A DNA stretch of 64,000 bases from Methylobacillus arboreus (lineage in GTDB: Bacteria > Pseudomonadota > Gammaproteobacteria > Burkholderiales > Methylophilaceae), in the NCBI RefSeq assembly GCF_020532725.1, contig NZ_JAJAVC010000006.1, positions 744,001 to 808,000 on the forward strand. The letters are read 5' to 3'. A model generated the notes under the pieces. It was given only the letters and a program-made list of their open reading frames with translations. It had not been told where the DNA came from and did not search any database. The translations under genes were made by a program, and so were the position numbers. This document shows positions 42,372 through 50,795 of the stretch, in pieces. Each line of letters begins with the position of its first letter. The first letter of the stretch is position 1.

Positions 42372-42722
42372 TCAATAAACGTTTTCCAGCCAATGCATCA
42401 GCACCTGCACGACATAGTCCTGCTCATCAGCGCTTAAGGCACGCCCGGCAGCGATCAAATGCCATTTCTGCAGGCAGCCGCGGCAGCAGCAGGCCGTGGC
42501 ATGTTGGGCAACGAATACCGGATGGCCGCGGTAGGGGGTCTGCTTGCCATCATTGGCAATCACGGCAGGAGCCAGCCGTTTGGCAATGAAGTCGCGCGCA
42601 TGGTCGCCGATGACTGGCAAGCCCTTGGCATGCAGGTAGGCCTGGTCATGCGCGTTGAGCTTGAACGAACTGCGGAAGCGTGACCGCCCCAGCGCATCAA
42701 ACAGTTCGTCCAGGTCACGCAT
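42372..42722 (-). CDS. DUF4186 family protein
   Basis: A 116-residue soluble protein. The pattern RSRFRSSFKLNAHDQAYLHAKG followed by RGHPVFVAQHATACCCRGCLQKW (abbreviated: HPVFVAQHAT, CCRGCLQKWH) is the DUF4186 signature, with a Cys cluster that may bind metal. The function is unknown. It lies 25 nt after msrB on the same strand, so co-transcription is likely. Confidence 0.85.
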   Translation of the reverse strand: MRDLDELFDALGRSRFRSSFKLNAHDQAYLHAKGLPVIGDHARDFIAKRLAPAVIANDGKQTPYRGHPVFVAQHATACCCRGCLQKWHLIAAGRALSADEQDYVVQVLMHWLENVY

Positions 42723-42747
42723 ATCGGGTTAAGGTCTCAACCAGACC

Positions 42748-43140
42748 CTAGCGCGGCTCGAAACGCAGCGAGGCGGAGTTGATACAGTAGCGCAGGCCGG
42801 TGGGTGGCGGCCCATCGGGGAAAACATGGCCGAGGTGGGCATCGCAGACATTGCAGATCACTTCGGTGCGTATCATGCCGTAAGAGATGTCTTCTTCCTC
42901 ACGTATATTGTCCGGGTCGAGTGCCTCAAAATAGCTTGGCCAACCGCAGCCTGCGTCAAACTTGGTGTCAGAGGCAAACAGGGGCGTGTCGCAGCAGACG
43001 CAATGATAAATACCGTGCTCGAAATGATAGGCATACTCGCCCGTGCCCGCGCGCTCGGTGGCGGCATGGCGTGTCACTTCGTATTGCAGGGGGCTAAGTT
43101 GCTGTTGCCACTCTGCGTCGGACTTGAAAATCTTGGACAT
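42748..43140 (-). CDS. msrB: Peptide-methionine (R)-S-oxide reductase
   Basis: MsrB repairs methionine-R-sulfoxide using thioredoxin. The ATG at 43140 follows GAGGAGG at 6 nt and is preferred to the TTG one codon upstream. It gives 130 residues. Zinc is held by Cys47, Cys50, Cys96 and Cys99. The catalytic cysteine is Cys119 in RYCINSASL. There is no signal peptide, so the protein is cytoplasmic. Confidence 0.95.
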   Translation of the reverse strand: MSKIFKSDAEWQQQLSPLQYEVTRHAATERAGTGEYAYHFEHGIYHCVCCDTPLFASDTKFDAGCGWPSYFEALDPDNIREEEDISYGMIRTEVICNVCDAHLGHVFPDGPPPTGLRYCINSASLRFEPR

Positions 43141-43223
43141 CAATTCCTCCTCGCAAGTTATAGTGGGATGCTGGATAAACCCAGTACAATGCCAGGTTTA
43201 GTGTTGTCATTAAGGAAACGGCA

Positions 43224-43589
43224 GTGACGCAGCACGGCAAAGCCATCAGCATCCAAGGCGTTAACGCCATTCTTCTCGATATCGACTACGGTGAATCGCA
43301 GGAAAATGACGCTGCAACCCCCTATTTTAATATCAGATTCGATCTTGAGCTGCATCAACAGCAATACTCGCTGACTTATAGCAAGCCAGTGGGCAGCGAC
43401 GATCATTTCAGCGTATCAGGGCATGATTATGAACCATTGCTGCAAGCGCTGGAAACCGATCCTGGTTTGACCGCCCAGCAGCAATATAGTGTCATTACCG
43501 AACAGGCGCTGCATGAAGCACTGCTACCCATTGCAGAGTCCGTCTACGAGGATGTCGAGTTCCATTCCCCAGACCAGGATGAAGAATAA
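43224..43589 (+). CDS. Conserved hypothetical protein
   Basis: A 121-residue acidic protein with GTG start at 43224 and AAGGA 7 nt upstream. There is no signal peptide, TM helix or known motif. The sequence is rich in Asp, Glu and Gln, with a likely beta-rich N-terminal half (IRFDLELHQQQYSLTYSKP). Its stop overlaps the following GNAT gene by 11 nt, so the two are translationally coupled and probably act together. I do not recognise the family. Confidence 0.75.
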   Translation: MTQHGKAISIQGVNAILLDIDYGESQENDAATPYFNIRFDLELHQQQYSLTYSKPVGSDDHFSVSGHDYEPLLQALETDPGLTAQQQYSVITEQALHEALLPIAESVYEDVEFHSPDQDEE

Positions 43590-44049
43590 GCTCTTCAATT
43601 CCCACGAGGTCGTGGTTGAGGCATGCCATTTTGCAGATGAATCCATGCAATTACTGCTTTCCCAGCTGGAGTGGGAGCTTCTACAGATTTATCCCGATAT
43701 GCCCAAGCCAGCGACCCTGCAACCCCAGCTGGCATTGATCGCCCGCCTGGATGCCAAGCCATTGGGCTGTGTTGCCTTGCTGCCATTCTCTGAAGGTGTG
43801 GCAGAAATCAAGCGCTTGTTTATTGTGTCTTCCGTGCGTGGTCATGGCTTGGCCAGGCGGTTATTGACCGAGCTTGAGCAACAGGCGGCGCAGCAGGGAA
43901 TCAGGCGCATGCTGGTGGAAACAGGGGATTTGCAACCTGCTGCAATCTCACTGTATCAACGCATGGGTTATCAGCCGATTGCGCCTTACGGGCCATATAT
44001 TGGCAATCCGGTTAGCCGCTGTTTCGAGAAGTGGCTTGCCGCAGCATAA
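43579..44049 (+). CDS. GNAT family N-acetyltransferase
   Basis: A 156-residue acetyltransferase (ATG at 43579). The acetyl-CoA pyrophosphate loop is VSSVRGHGLARRLL (about residues 77-90), preceded by the strand AEIKRLFI. The C-terminal part GDLQPAAISLYQRMGYQPI is typical of the fold. The acceptor substrate is unknown. It is coupled to the preceding hypothetical gene and followed by a strong terminator. Confidence 0.9.
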   Translation: MKNKLFNSHEVVVEACHFADESMQLLLSQLEWELLQIYPDMPKPATLQPQLALIARLDAKPLGCVALLPFSEGVAEIKRLFIVSSVRGHGLARRLLTELEQQAAQQGIRRMLVETGDLQPAAISLYQRMGYQPIAPYGPYIGNPVSRCFEKWLAAA

Positions 44050-44050
44050 A

Positions 44051-44081
44051 TAAAAACGCCAGCTTGATGCTGGCGTTTTTA
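44051..44081. terminator. Bidirectional terminator between GNAT gene and HU gene
   Basis: TAAAAACGCCAGC, loop TTGAT, GCTGGCGTTTTTA form a 13-bp stem with A/T runs on both sides. Confidence 0.93.
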
Positions 44082-44102
44082 TTGTTGGCTCATTGAACAA
44101 GC

Positions 44103-44375
44103 TTAGTTCAATGCATCCTTCAGAGCCTTGCCAGCCTTGAAGCTAGGAGCCTTGCGTGCGGCAATCTTGATTTCCTTACCGGTTTGAGGGTTGCGGCCGG
44201 TGCGGGCAGCACGCTCGGAAACGCCAAAAGTACCGAAGCCGATCAGTGTTACTGTATCGCCGCCTTTCAAGGCTGCTGTAACGGATGCAGTGAATGCATC
44301 AACAGCTTTACCTGCAGCAGCCTTGGAAATACCTGCTTCCTTGGCGATTTCTTCGATCAGTTCTGTCTTGTTCAT
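44103..44375 (-). CDS. hupB: DNA-binding protein HU-beta
   Basis: A 90-residue nucleoid protein. The start [20 protein letters not shown] and the beta-arm signature [21 protein letters not shown] (partial: [11 protein letters not shown]) are diagnostic of HU. The residue pattern fits HU rather than IHF. It ends before a shared terminator. Confidence 0.95.
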   Translation of the reverse strand: MNKTELIEEIAKEAGISKAAAGKAVDAFTASVTAALKGGDTVTLIGFGTFGVSERAARTGRNPQTGKEIKIAARKAPSFKAGKALKDALN

Positions 44376-44583
44376 ATGTGTTCAGTCCTTGTGTATATTG
44401 GGTTATCAAGCTAATTTTGGTAAGGCTGATACTTCGCCTCGTTACCAGGTTTAGTAGTAACAGGGGAGAAAATATCACAACCTGCGCCCAAATAAACCCC
44501 TTTCACGTATCAAACCGGAAATTTTTTCTGTTAAAAGCCCGTTGTGACGCCGTTTGGAGACATTTTTGAGTGATTTTCCAAGT

Positions 44584-44730
44584 CTACAGGGTATTGGAGC
44601 CCACCAGGCCGAGTATGCCAATAATGATCAGGTAGAGCGCGACAATGTAGTTAAGCAGGCGCGGTATTACCAAAATCAGGATGCCGGCAATCAGGGAAAC
44701 GAGAGGGGCGAGGCTAAGATGCAGGTTCAT
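44584..44730 (-). CDS. DUF3096 family small membrane protein
   Basis: A 48-residue protein beginning MNLHLSLAPLVSLIAGILIL with the continuation VIPRLLNYIVALYLIIIGILG, a two-helix hairpin with the conserved MPRLLNYIVA-type turn of DUF3096. AAGGA precedes the ATG by 6 nt. The function is unknown. It sits near a 25-residue peptide gene but does not carry the shared promoter element seen there. Confidence 0.8.
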   Translation of the reverse strand: MNLHLSLAPLVSLIAGILILVIPRLLNYIVALYLIIIGILGLVGSNTL

Positions 44731-44884
44731 GATGATCCTTTATTAATACGATTTTGCCTTCAAACATATAACCGCGTTGAGCCGCCTTGCCGTGCGTCAG
44801 CACTGTCTGCGACGGCCCGCCTTGTTCTACGCTTGAATGTAAAATCGTATGAGTTGACCAGACACAGGAACAGGACATGAAAAA

Positions 44885-44902
44885 AGGGAGCTAACACTCC
44901 CT
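44885..44902 (-). terminator. Terminator after the 25-residue peptide gene
   Basis: AGGGAG, loop CTAACA, CTCCCT form a 6-bp stem. On the minus strand a TTTT run follows. It is short but well placed just after the stop codon. Confidence 0.7.
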
Positions 44903-44908
44903 CATGGA

Positions 44909-44986
44909 TTAGGCCTTGCTCAAATAAGACTTGGCAATGCGTTTGACAACATAGGTCAGTACTGCGGCTTTGATCAGGAATTTCAT
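44909..44986 (-). CDS. 25-residue small peptide
   Basis: The frame starts MKFLIKAAVLTYVVKRIAKS and ends YLSKA. AAGGAG lies 7 nt upstream of the ATG and a small terminator follows the stop. It is an amphipathic cationic helix with a hydrophobic N-terminal half. It resembles the 32-residue peptide at 28882-28980 in length, charge and the M-[RK]-x-L-I-K-x5-Y-V-x-K pattern. The promoter element at 45015-45070 is shared with other units. The function is unknown. Confidence 0.65.
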   Translation of the reverse strand: MKFLIKAAVLTYVVKRIAKSYLSKA

Positions 44987-45014
44987 GTGTTTCTCCTTCA
45001 AGGTTGAGCTGTCA

Positions 45015-45070
45015 TCATAGCCTCGGGTAGCAGAATGTCGCATCAGGCTGCTGCTGACTTTTGTGTAGGA
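45015..45070 (-). promoter_or_regulatory. Shared promoter element copy 4 (25-residue peptide)
   Basis: On the minus strand TCCTACA (45070-45064), TCAG, CCTGAT and CTATGA (45020-45015) occur at the common spacing. CTATGA lies about 29-34 nt before the ATG. The 12-mer TTGTCCTACACA is identical to copy 3. Confidence 0.65.
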
Positions 45071-45095
45071 CAAGGCCAGACAAAGCCTGATATTA

Positions 45096-45110
45096 TGAGA
45101 ATAATTCTCA
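45096..45110. promoter_or_regulatory. Fur box before the second FecI gene
   Basis: TGAGAATAATTCTCA is a perfect 7-1-7 palindrome and matches the Fur consensus TGATAATnATTATCA at 12 of 14 informative positions. It lies 12 bp before the sigma factor start codon. Confidence 0.8.
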
Positions 45111-45122
45111 ATATTTGCTTTT

Positions 45123-45629
45123 ATGACCATCTCAGATCCATCCCAGGCAGGTTTTCACCAGCTGTATAGCCATCATCACAGCTGGCTCTACCAACTGCTG
45201 CGGCGCAAGCTGGGCGATGCAGAACAGGCGGCTGACCTGGCGCAGGATACCTTCATCCGCCTGCTGAATACCGGCCAGCAGCTTGAAATCCGCGAACCGC
45301 GTGCTTATCTGAGCACCATTGCCCGTGGGCTGGTGGCAGACATGTTCCGTCGCCGCTCTCTGGAGCAGGCTTATCTCGATGCCTTGCAAGCACTCCCCGA
45401 ACCGCAAGCCATTTCTCCTGAGCAGCGCATGCTGGTGCTGGAAACCCTGGTGGCCATCGACCGCATGCTGGATGATCTCGGTCCGCGCACACGCGACATA
45501 TTCCTCATGGCCCAGCTTGAAGGCTTGAGCTATGTTGCCATTGCCGAACGCTTGCAAGTTTCCGTCACCACCATCAAGAAACACATGATTCGCGCCATGA
45601 CCCATTGTTTGGTCGTGCTGGAAGATTGA
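45123..45629 (+). CDS. ECF RNA polymerase sigma factor, FecI type
   Basis: A 168-residue sigma factor. Region 2 includes LGDAEQAADLAQDTFIRLL (about residues 31-49), and region 4 contains LSYVAIAERLQVSVTTIKKH (about 134-153). Length and sequence fit the FecI iron-responsive group. The gene follows a palindromic Fur box and is followed after 2 nt by fecR and then a TonB receptor gene. Confidence 0.93.
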   Translation: MTISDPSQAGFHQLYSHHHSWLYQLLRRKLGDAEQAADLAQDTFIRLLNTGQQLEIREPRAYLSTIARGLVADMFRRRSLEQAYLDALQALPEPQAISPEQRMLVLETLVAIDRMLDDLGPRTRDIFLMAQLEGLSYVAIAERLQVSVTTIKKHMIRAMTHCLVVLED

Positions 45630-45631
45630 GT

Positions 45632-46585
45632 ATGAGAGTGTTTGCCAAGCCCGGTCATGCCGTTTTGCAAGCCGCTGCCGAATGGTATGTGCAATTGCAG
45701 GCAGAAAACCCCACAGTGCAGCAATTACAAGGCTTTGAGGATTGGCTGCATGCTGATGCCAGCCATCGCCGGGCCTGGGCCAGGGTGCAGAAGCTGGAAC
45801 AGCAGTTTGGCCTGTTGCCTGTCGATGTCGCATTGCCTGCGCTGCGTGATGCCCGTGCCAAGCGCCGTGCCGTGCTCAAGGTCATGGCCTTGCTTGCGCT
45901 CACAAGCCCTGCTGGTTGGCTGGCCTATGAGCAATTGCCCTGGCGAGCCATGGCGGCGGAATACACCACCGCCACCGGCGAACGCAGGCAGGTAACATTG
46001 GCGGATGGCGGCAGCCTGTTCCTCAACACCTCCACTGCGCTGGATGTCGATTACAACGAGCGGCAACGCCTGTTGCGCCTGCATGATGGCGAGGTCCTCA
46101 TTGAAACCGCACCTGACGCCGTCCAGCGGCCTTTCCTGGTGCAAACCCGACATGGCCTAGTACAAGCACTGGGGACCAAGTTCAGTGTGCGGGTCGCAAG
46201 TGATGAAACCCAGGTATCAGTGCTGCAACATGCAGTCGAGATTACCCCGACCAAAGGCCAGTCCACCGTCCGGTTGCAAGCAGGCGAGCAGGCAAGTTTC
46301 AATGCAGAGCAAACGGGCAGCATCCAAACGCTCTCGCCATATCACGATGCCTGGATGCGCGGCATGCTCATGGCCGTTGACCAGCCATTGGGAGAATTCA
46401 TCACCGAACTGGCAAGATACCGTCCTGGCATCCTGCGCTGTGACCCTGCCATTGCCCATTTGCGCGTTTCCGGGGCTTTCCGTTTGGCGGATACCGATGA
46501 AGCCCTTAAAAACCTCGTGGCGACATTGCCAATACAACTGGTTTACCGTACCCGTTACTGGGCAACGCTGACACCTTTATCCTGA
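45632..46585 (+). CDS. FecR family signal transducer with DUF4880 N-terminus
   Basis: A 317-residue protein. The cytoplasmic N-terminal domain (about 10-55, AAEWYVQLQAENPTVQQLQ and AWARVQKLEQQ) is the DUF4880 sigma-binding module. The TM helix is about residues 84-102. The periplasmic FecR domain follows (about 112-210). It holds or activates the cognate sigma factor depending on receptor occupancy. The ATG at 45632 lies 2 nt after the sigma stop codon. Confidence 0.92.
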   Translation: MRVFAKPGHAVLQAAAEWYVQLQAENPTVQQLQGFEDWLHADASHRRAWARVQKLEQQFGLLPVDVALPALRDARAKRRAVLKVMALLALTSPAGWLAYEQLPWRAMAAEYTTATGERRQVTLADGGSLFLNTSTALDVDYNERQRLLRLHDGEVLIETAPDAVQRPFLVQTRHGLVQALGTKFSVRVASDETQVSVLQHAVEITPTKGQSTVRLQAGEQASFNAEQTGSIQTLSPYHDAWMRGMLMAVDQPLGEFITELARYRPGILRCDPAIAHLRVSGAFRLADTDEALKNLVATLPIQLVYRTRYWATLTPLS

Positions 46586-46697
46586 ACGTAGTAATAAATT
46601 TCAAAAAGGGGTTGCTGTTTCTGATTCTCATTCGGCTTAACAGATGAAGTGCTGTTTTCAGCGCTAATCCAACTATCAAGAACGAAAGGGAGTCACC

Positions 46698-49175
46698 ATG
46701 TCGCAGCGCATCACACCTCTGCGTAGTTATCGCTTTTCTCACAATCAGCAAAAAGAGCAGGTATTCAGGATTAAAGCATTGGCACAAGCCATTGCCAGTG
46801 CCGTATTAGGCATGGCCGTTATCGCAAGTGTTGCCAGCGCTATATTGCCATCCCAAGCCATCGCGGCAGAAGCAGCAGTCTCCCGCGATTACCAGATTGC
46901 CGCAGGCCCATTGGGTACTGCACTGAGCGAATTTGCCGCCGCTGCAGGTGTTACGCTTTCATTCGATCCATCCCAGGTAGCAGGGCTGCAATCGCCAGGC
47001 TTACGAGGCAATGTCAGCGTAAAGCAAGGTTTTGACCGGATTACAGAAGGTACTGGCTTTGAGATCGTAGCGCAAAGCGATACCAGTTATCTGTTGCGCA
47101 AGATTCCTGTACAAAGCCTTGCGCCTCGGGATGCTGCTGTTTCCGTGCTGCCTGAGCTTGCTGTGAGTGTCTCTGGCAAGGCGCCCGGCTCAATCACGGA
47201 GGGTACTGGCTCTTACACTACTTGGTCTACCAGTAGTTCGACACGGTTGAATCTATCACTGCAAGAGACGCCACAAGCTATTACTGTAATGACTCGTCAA
47301 CGTATGGATGACCAAGGTTTGATCAGTCTTAACGATATATTGGATGCAACTGCGGGGATTACAGTCAAGCCATTTGGCTTTGGCGCAGATGGCCCTCAGC
47401 TCTGGGCAAGAGGGTCCAGTATTACCAACTTCCAGGTTGATGGTGTTCCAATGTCATCATCAATGAGTAATTACCTGCAAAGCAATGTGATTTATGATCG
47501 CGTCGAAATTGTTAAAGGTGCTACCGGGATGATGAGTGGTCTTGGTACACCTTCAGCGACAATTAATATGATCCGTAAGCGGCCGACTTTGGAGCCGAAG
47601 ACGAGCCTTACTGCCGAAGCAGGCAATTGGTCGCGTTATGGTGCGGGCATTGATATTTCCCGGCCCTTAAACGAAGACGGCTCTGTCCGTGCACGTCTGG
47701 TAGCTGATTACAAGCGCCAAGGCGCATGGACTGACGATTACCGCCAGGACTACGGTGTGCTATACGGCATTGGGGAAATAGATCTCACAGACAGTACGCT
47801 ACTGACATTGGGTTTTAGCCACATTACCCGTAATACTGATGCGCCAATACGGTCTTTCCCAATCTTGTATACCAATGGTCAGCCGACAGGAGCGAAGCCT
47901 TCGGATCAAGGCTCTCCCAAATGGACTTATTATGACCATCGACATAATAGTATTTTTGCTTCGCTGGAACACAAGATTGGTTCTGGCTGGAGTGCTAAGG
48001 CCGAGGTGACACATGCGCGTTATAAATATGAAGCGGTGATTGCCTCTCTGGTCGGTGACGTGAACCAGGCCACCGGCGCTGGTGCTCGTGCACAAATGCC
48101 GCTGTGGGCCAGCGAAACCAAGCAGACTAGTCTGGATGCCTATGTGACAGGACCGTTCTCGCTATTTGGGCAACAGCATGAGCTAATTGGCGGGGTAACG
48201 CTGTCGCAAATAGATGGAGAAGGACCTAATCACCCTGTTGCACGTCAGAATATTACGGATATTTTCAATTGGGCGAATGAAACAGCGGAGCCATCCTTCA
48301 GCAAAACCGGACATACCACATCGAAAGAATATCAATATAGTGCATATCTGAGTACACGGCTGCAGCTAAGTGAAGCTACCAGTTTGCTACTTGGTGGTCG
48401 TATTACTGATTGGAAGCGTGATCGCAAGAGCTTGACTTATGCCAGCAATGACGTGAGCGAAACCCATGATAGAGAGCGTAACGTGGTGATTCCCTATGCT
48501 GGTATCGTTCATGCATTAAACGATACCTATGCCCTCTATGCCAGTTATACCAAGATATTTAATCCTCAAGGCGACAGGGTACGCGATGTGAATAATAGGC
48601 CGCTTGATCCAGAAGAGGGTACTAGTTACGAAGCTGGTATCAAGGCTAGTTTTAAGGGCGGGGCGTTGACTTCCAGCCTTTCAGTATTCCGTACCGAGCA
48701 GGATCGTCTGGCACTTTACAACGCTGCTGTGGTGGCTTATGAAACTGCCAACAATGCCACTACCAAGGGAGTTGAGCTTGAACTCAACGGTGAGTTGGCT
48801 CCTGGCTGGCAGTTTAGTAGTGGTTATACCTACAGTGAGACTACCAATCGTGAAGGCGAGCGCATCATGACACGCATCCCACGCAATATTGTCAAGGTAT
48901 TCACTATTTATCGTTTACCTGGTGATTGGAACCGGTTTACGCTGGGTGGAGGCGTGAATTGGGAAAGCAAGACGGGTGATCCCTTGCCTGTCTATACGCA
49001 AGAACATTATGCCTTGGTCAACTTGATGGCGCGTTATGAAGTGAATAAGCAACTCTCTATTACAGCACACCTCAACAATGTGCTGAATAAAGAATATTAC
49101 GTGGCAGTTGCTGGGGCTAATGGTACTTATGGCCCCCCACGTAACTTCATGGCCTCACTGAAGTATACTTTCTGA
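46698..49175 (+). CDS. TonB-dependent siderophore receptor with signalling domain (FhuE/FpvA-like)
   Basis: An 825-residue outer-membrane receptor. It has a long signal peptide (cleavage near residue 57, SQAIAAEA) and an STN signalling domain (about 63-135, YQIAAGPLGTALSEFAAAAG). A TonB-box-like ELAVSVSG (about 153-160), plug (about 175-290, LQETPQAITVMTRQRMDDQG) and barrel ending in Phe (MASLKYTF) follow. GGGAG precedes the ATG. It completes the second sigma/anti-sigma/receptor signalling unit. The ligand is probably a ferric siderophore, an inference. Confidence 0.93.
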   Translation: MSQRITPLRSYRFSHNQQKEQVFRIKALAQAIASAVLGMAVIASVASAILPSQAIAAEAAVSRDYQIAAGPLGTALSEFAAAAGVTLSFDPSQVAGLQSPGLRGNVSVKQGFDRITEGTGFEIVAQSDTSYLLRKIPVQSLAPRDAAVSVLPELAVSVSGKAPGSITEGTGSYTTWSTSSSTRLNLSLQETPQAITVMTRQRMDDQGLISLNDILDATAGITVKPFGFGADGPQLWARGSSITNFQVDGVPMSSSMSNYLQSNVIYDRVEIVKGATGMMSGLGTPSATINMIRKRPTLEPKTSLTAEAGNWSRYGAGIDISRPLNEDGSVRARLVADYKRQGAWTDDYRQDYGVLYGIGEIDLTDSTLLTLGFSHITRNTDAPIRSFPILYTNGQPTGAKPSDQGSPKWTYYDHRHNSIFASLEHKIGSGWSAKAEVTHARYKYEAVIASLVGDVNQATGAGARAQMPLWASETKQTSLDAYVTGPFSLFGQQHELIGGVTLSQIDGEGPNHPVARQNITDIFNWANETAEPSFSKTGHTTSKEYQYSAYLSTRLQLSEATSLLLGGRITDWKRDRKSLTYASNDVSETHDRERNVVIPYAGIVHALNDTYALYASYTKIFNPQGDRVRDVNNRPLDPEEGTSYEAGIKASFKGGALTSSLSVFRTEQDRLALYNAAVVAYETANNATTKGVELELNGELAPGWQFSSGYTYSETTNREGERIMTRIPRNIVKVFTIYRLPGDWNRFTLGGGVNWESKTGDPLPVYTQEHYALVNLMARYEVNKQLSITAHLNNVLNKEYYVAVAGANGTYGPPRNFMASLKYTF

Positions 49176-49519
49176 GTTAATTCTTCAAGAAGCAGAGAAA
49201 ACCTGCTCTTTTATCTGTTTGTTAGCCTTGCGTTGGTTTATCCAACGCAAGGCTAATTAATCTCCGAAACACTCTCTTTGTTGAACAAGCGATCTAAGGT
49301 GTCTTAGCAACGTTGAAATTTATCTGTGCTTATTTCAACACCGGTGCGGAGTTTCTGCTGTGATTTCTACAGGTATTTCCCGTTTGGATTGACTACTGCA
49401 ATTTGGCAAGCCCCGCTATTGCAGAGCTAGACTGAGCCTATGCAGGTGAAGTGTGTGTTGATTAGCATTGGTATGAGACTTGCGAGTTTCTGACATTTTC
49501 AATCATCCATGGAAATGAA
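49176..49519. other. Intergenic region before the metallohydrolase gene
   Basis: Besides the terminator at 49222-49256 this 344-bp stretch holds an 8-bp inverted repeat (GTTGAAAT/ATTTCAAC around 49312-49338) and CTGCAAT/ATTGCAG arms around 49398-49426. No gene is seen. Confidence 0.45.
49222..49256 (+). terminator. Hairpin terminator after the second TonB receptor
   Basis: TTAGCCTTGCGTTGG, loop TTTAT, CCAACGCAAGGCTAA form a perfect 15-bp stem. The tail is only TTAAT, so it may be partly Rho-assisted. Confidence 0.75.
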
Positions 49520-50476
49520 ATGAAACACACATCCGCTCATGTGCTTTTAAGCATTGCTGTCTCACTAGCGCTGACAGGTTATGCGCAAGCCGAGGATAAA
49601 AAGGAAGATGTTAAGCCTCCTGCTCCTGTACAGGCGCCTGCCCGTGATTTTAGCAAGGTTGAGATCAAGACCACCAAGCTCGCTGACGATTTTTATATTC
49701 TGGAAGGCCAGGGTGGCACAATCAGCGTGCTCACTGGGCCGGAAGGCGTTTTTCTGGTGGATACGCAATTTGCGCCCTTGACCGAAAAGCTGGTGGCTGC
49801 GATCAAGAAGATTTCTGACAAGCCAATACGCTTTTTGGTGAATACGCATGTGCATGGCGACCATACTGGCGGCAACGAGAATTTTGCCAAGCTGGGCGCG
49901 ACCATTTTCAGTCGCGACCAACTCCGCAACCGTCTTATCCATCCTAACCCTGCTGCCGACGGCACGCCGGGGAAACCAGCACCAGCCCAGGCGTTGCCGG
50001 TGGTGACATACGATGGCCCGGTGACAGTCCACCTAAATGGAGAGGATATCCGGCTGATCCCTGTGCGTAATGCGCATACGGACGGTGACACCCTGGTGTA
50101 TTTCGTCAAGCACGACATTCTTGCGACGGGCGACTATCACCGTTCTGTTGGCTATCCCGTGGTTGATCTCAACAGCGGTGGTACCTTGAACGGTATTATC
50201 GACGGACTTGGCGCGACCATTGGCCGTGCTGGCCCCAATACCCGGATTATTCCCGGTCATGGCCCGGTGACTGACCGCAATAACATTGTGGCCCAACGTG
50301 ATTTGATTCTGGCAGTGCGCGACAAGGTAGCTGTGCTGGTTGCCCAGAACAAATCGCTGGAAGAGGTGATCGCAGCGAAGCCAACGGCTGATTTTGACGC
50401 AAGTGTGCAGCAAAGTGCCGAGACTTCCGAACGTTTCATCAAGTGGCTATACGCTGAACTCAAGAAAGCCCAGTAA
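49520..50476 (+). CDS. Exported metallo-beta-lactamase-fold hydrolase
   Basis: A 318-residue periplasmic protein. The signal peptide is residues 1-24 (LLSIAVSLALTGYAQA), followed by a Pro/Lys-rich linker. Metal ligands are visible: His110, His112, Asp114 and His115 in HVHGDHTGGN, His186 in HTDGD, Asp205 in TGDYH and His247 in PGHGPV. The substrate is unknown. It resembles the periplasmic MBL proteins found with cyclase or quinoprotein functions more than a true antibiotic-resistance enzyme. A hairpin follows the stop codon. Confidence 0.88.
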   Translation: MKHTSAHVLLSIAVSLALTGYAQAEDKKEDVKPPAPVQAPARDFSKVEIKTTKLADDFYILEGQGGTISVLTGPEGVFLVDTQFAPLTEKLVAAIKKISDKPIRFLVNTHVHGDHTGGNENFAKLGATIFSRDQLRNRLIHPNPAADGTPGKPAPAQALPVVTYDGPVTVHLNGEDIRLIPVRNAHTDGDTLVYFVKHDILATGDYHRSVGYPVVDLNSGGTLNGIIDGLGATIGRAGPNTRIIPGHGPVTDRNNIVAQRDLILAVRDKVAVLVAQNKSLEEVIAAKPTADFDASVQQSAETSERFIKWLYAELKKAQ

Positions 50477-50795
50477 GTAGGCACGCGGGTCCGTCGGAAC
50501 GACGGCCCGCGAATTGGCGGATGAATATCTATCACCGAGCCCGCGAAAGCACTGTTATGGCCAGCACCAGGCATCCACAGGGGATTGGCTTGGTGGTTTT
50601 TTCCTATTCTGGCCGATCAATGTGTTTTTCTGAACCTATCCAATCTTCTGCGTACTAACAGGCTGTTCCCAAACTCATCAATGGTTGCCGATACCTGGCT
50701 TTGCGAGGTTTTCGGCGCTTTTGCTTTGGCGGGGCGGGAATGTCCGAAGTGGCCGGCAATGCACTGGCTACACGTGTTGTAACAGGAAGAGAAGA
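50477..50795. other. Intergenic region with GC-rich hairpin
   Basis: A strong hairpin (50484-50511, CGCGGG/CCCGCG outer stem and CCGTCG/CGACGG inner stem with one bulge, GAA loop) follows the metallohydrolase stop. There is no T-run. The rest shows no gene I can support. Confidence 0.5.

Noticed and set aside
49404-49426. Possible sigma-54 promoter (TGGCA...TTGCA) before the metallohydrolase
   Set aside because: The spacing between the GG and GC elements is several bases too long for a -24/-12 promoter.
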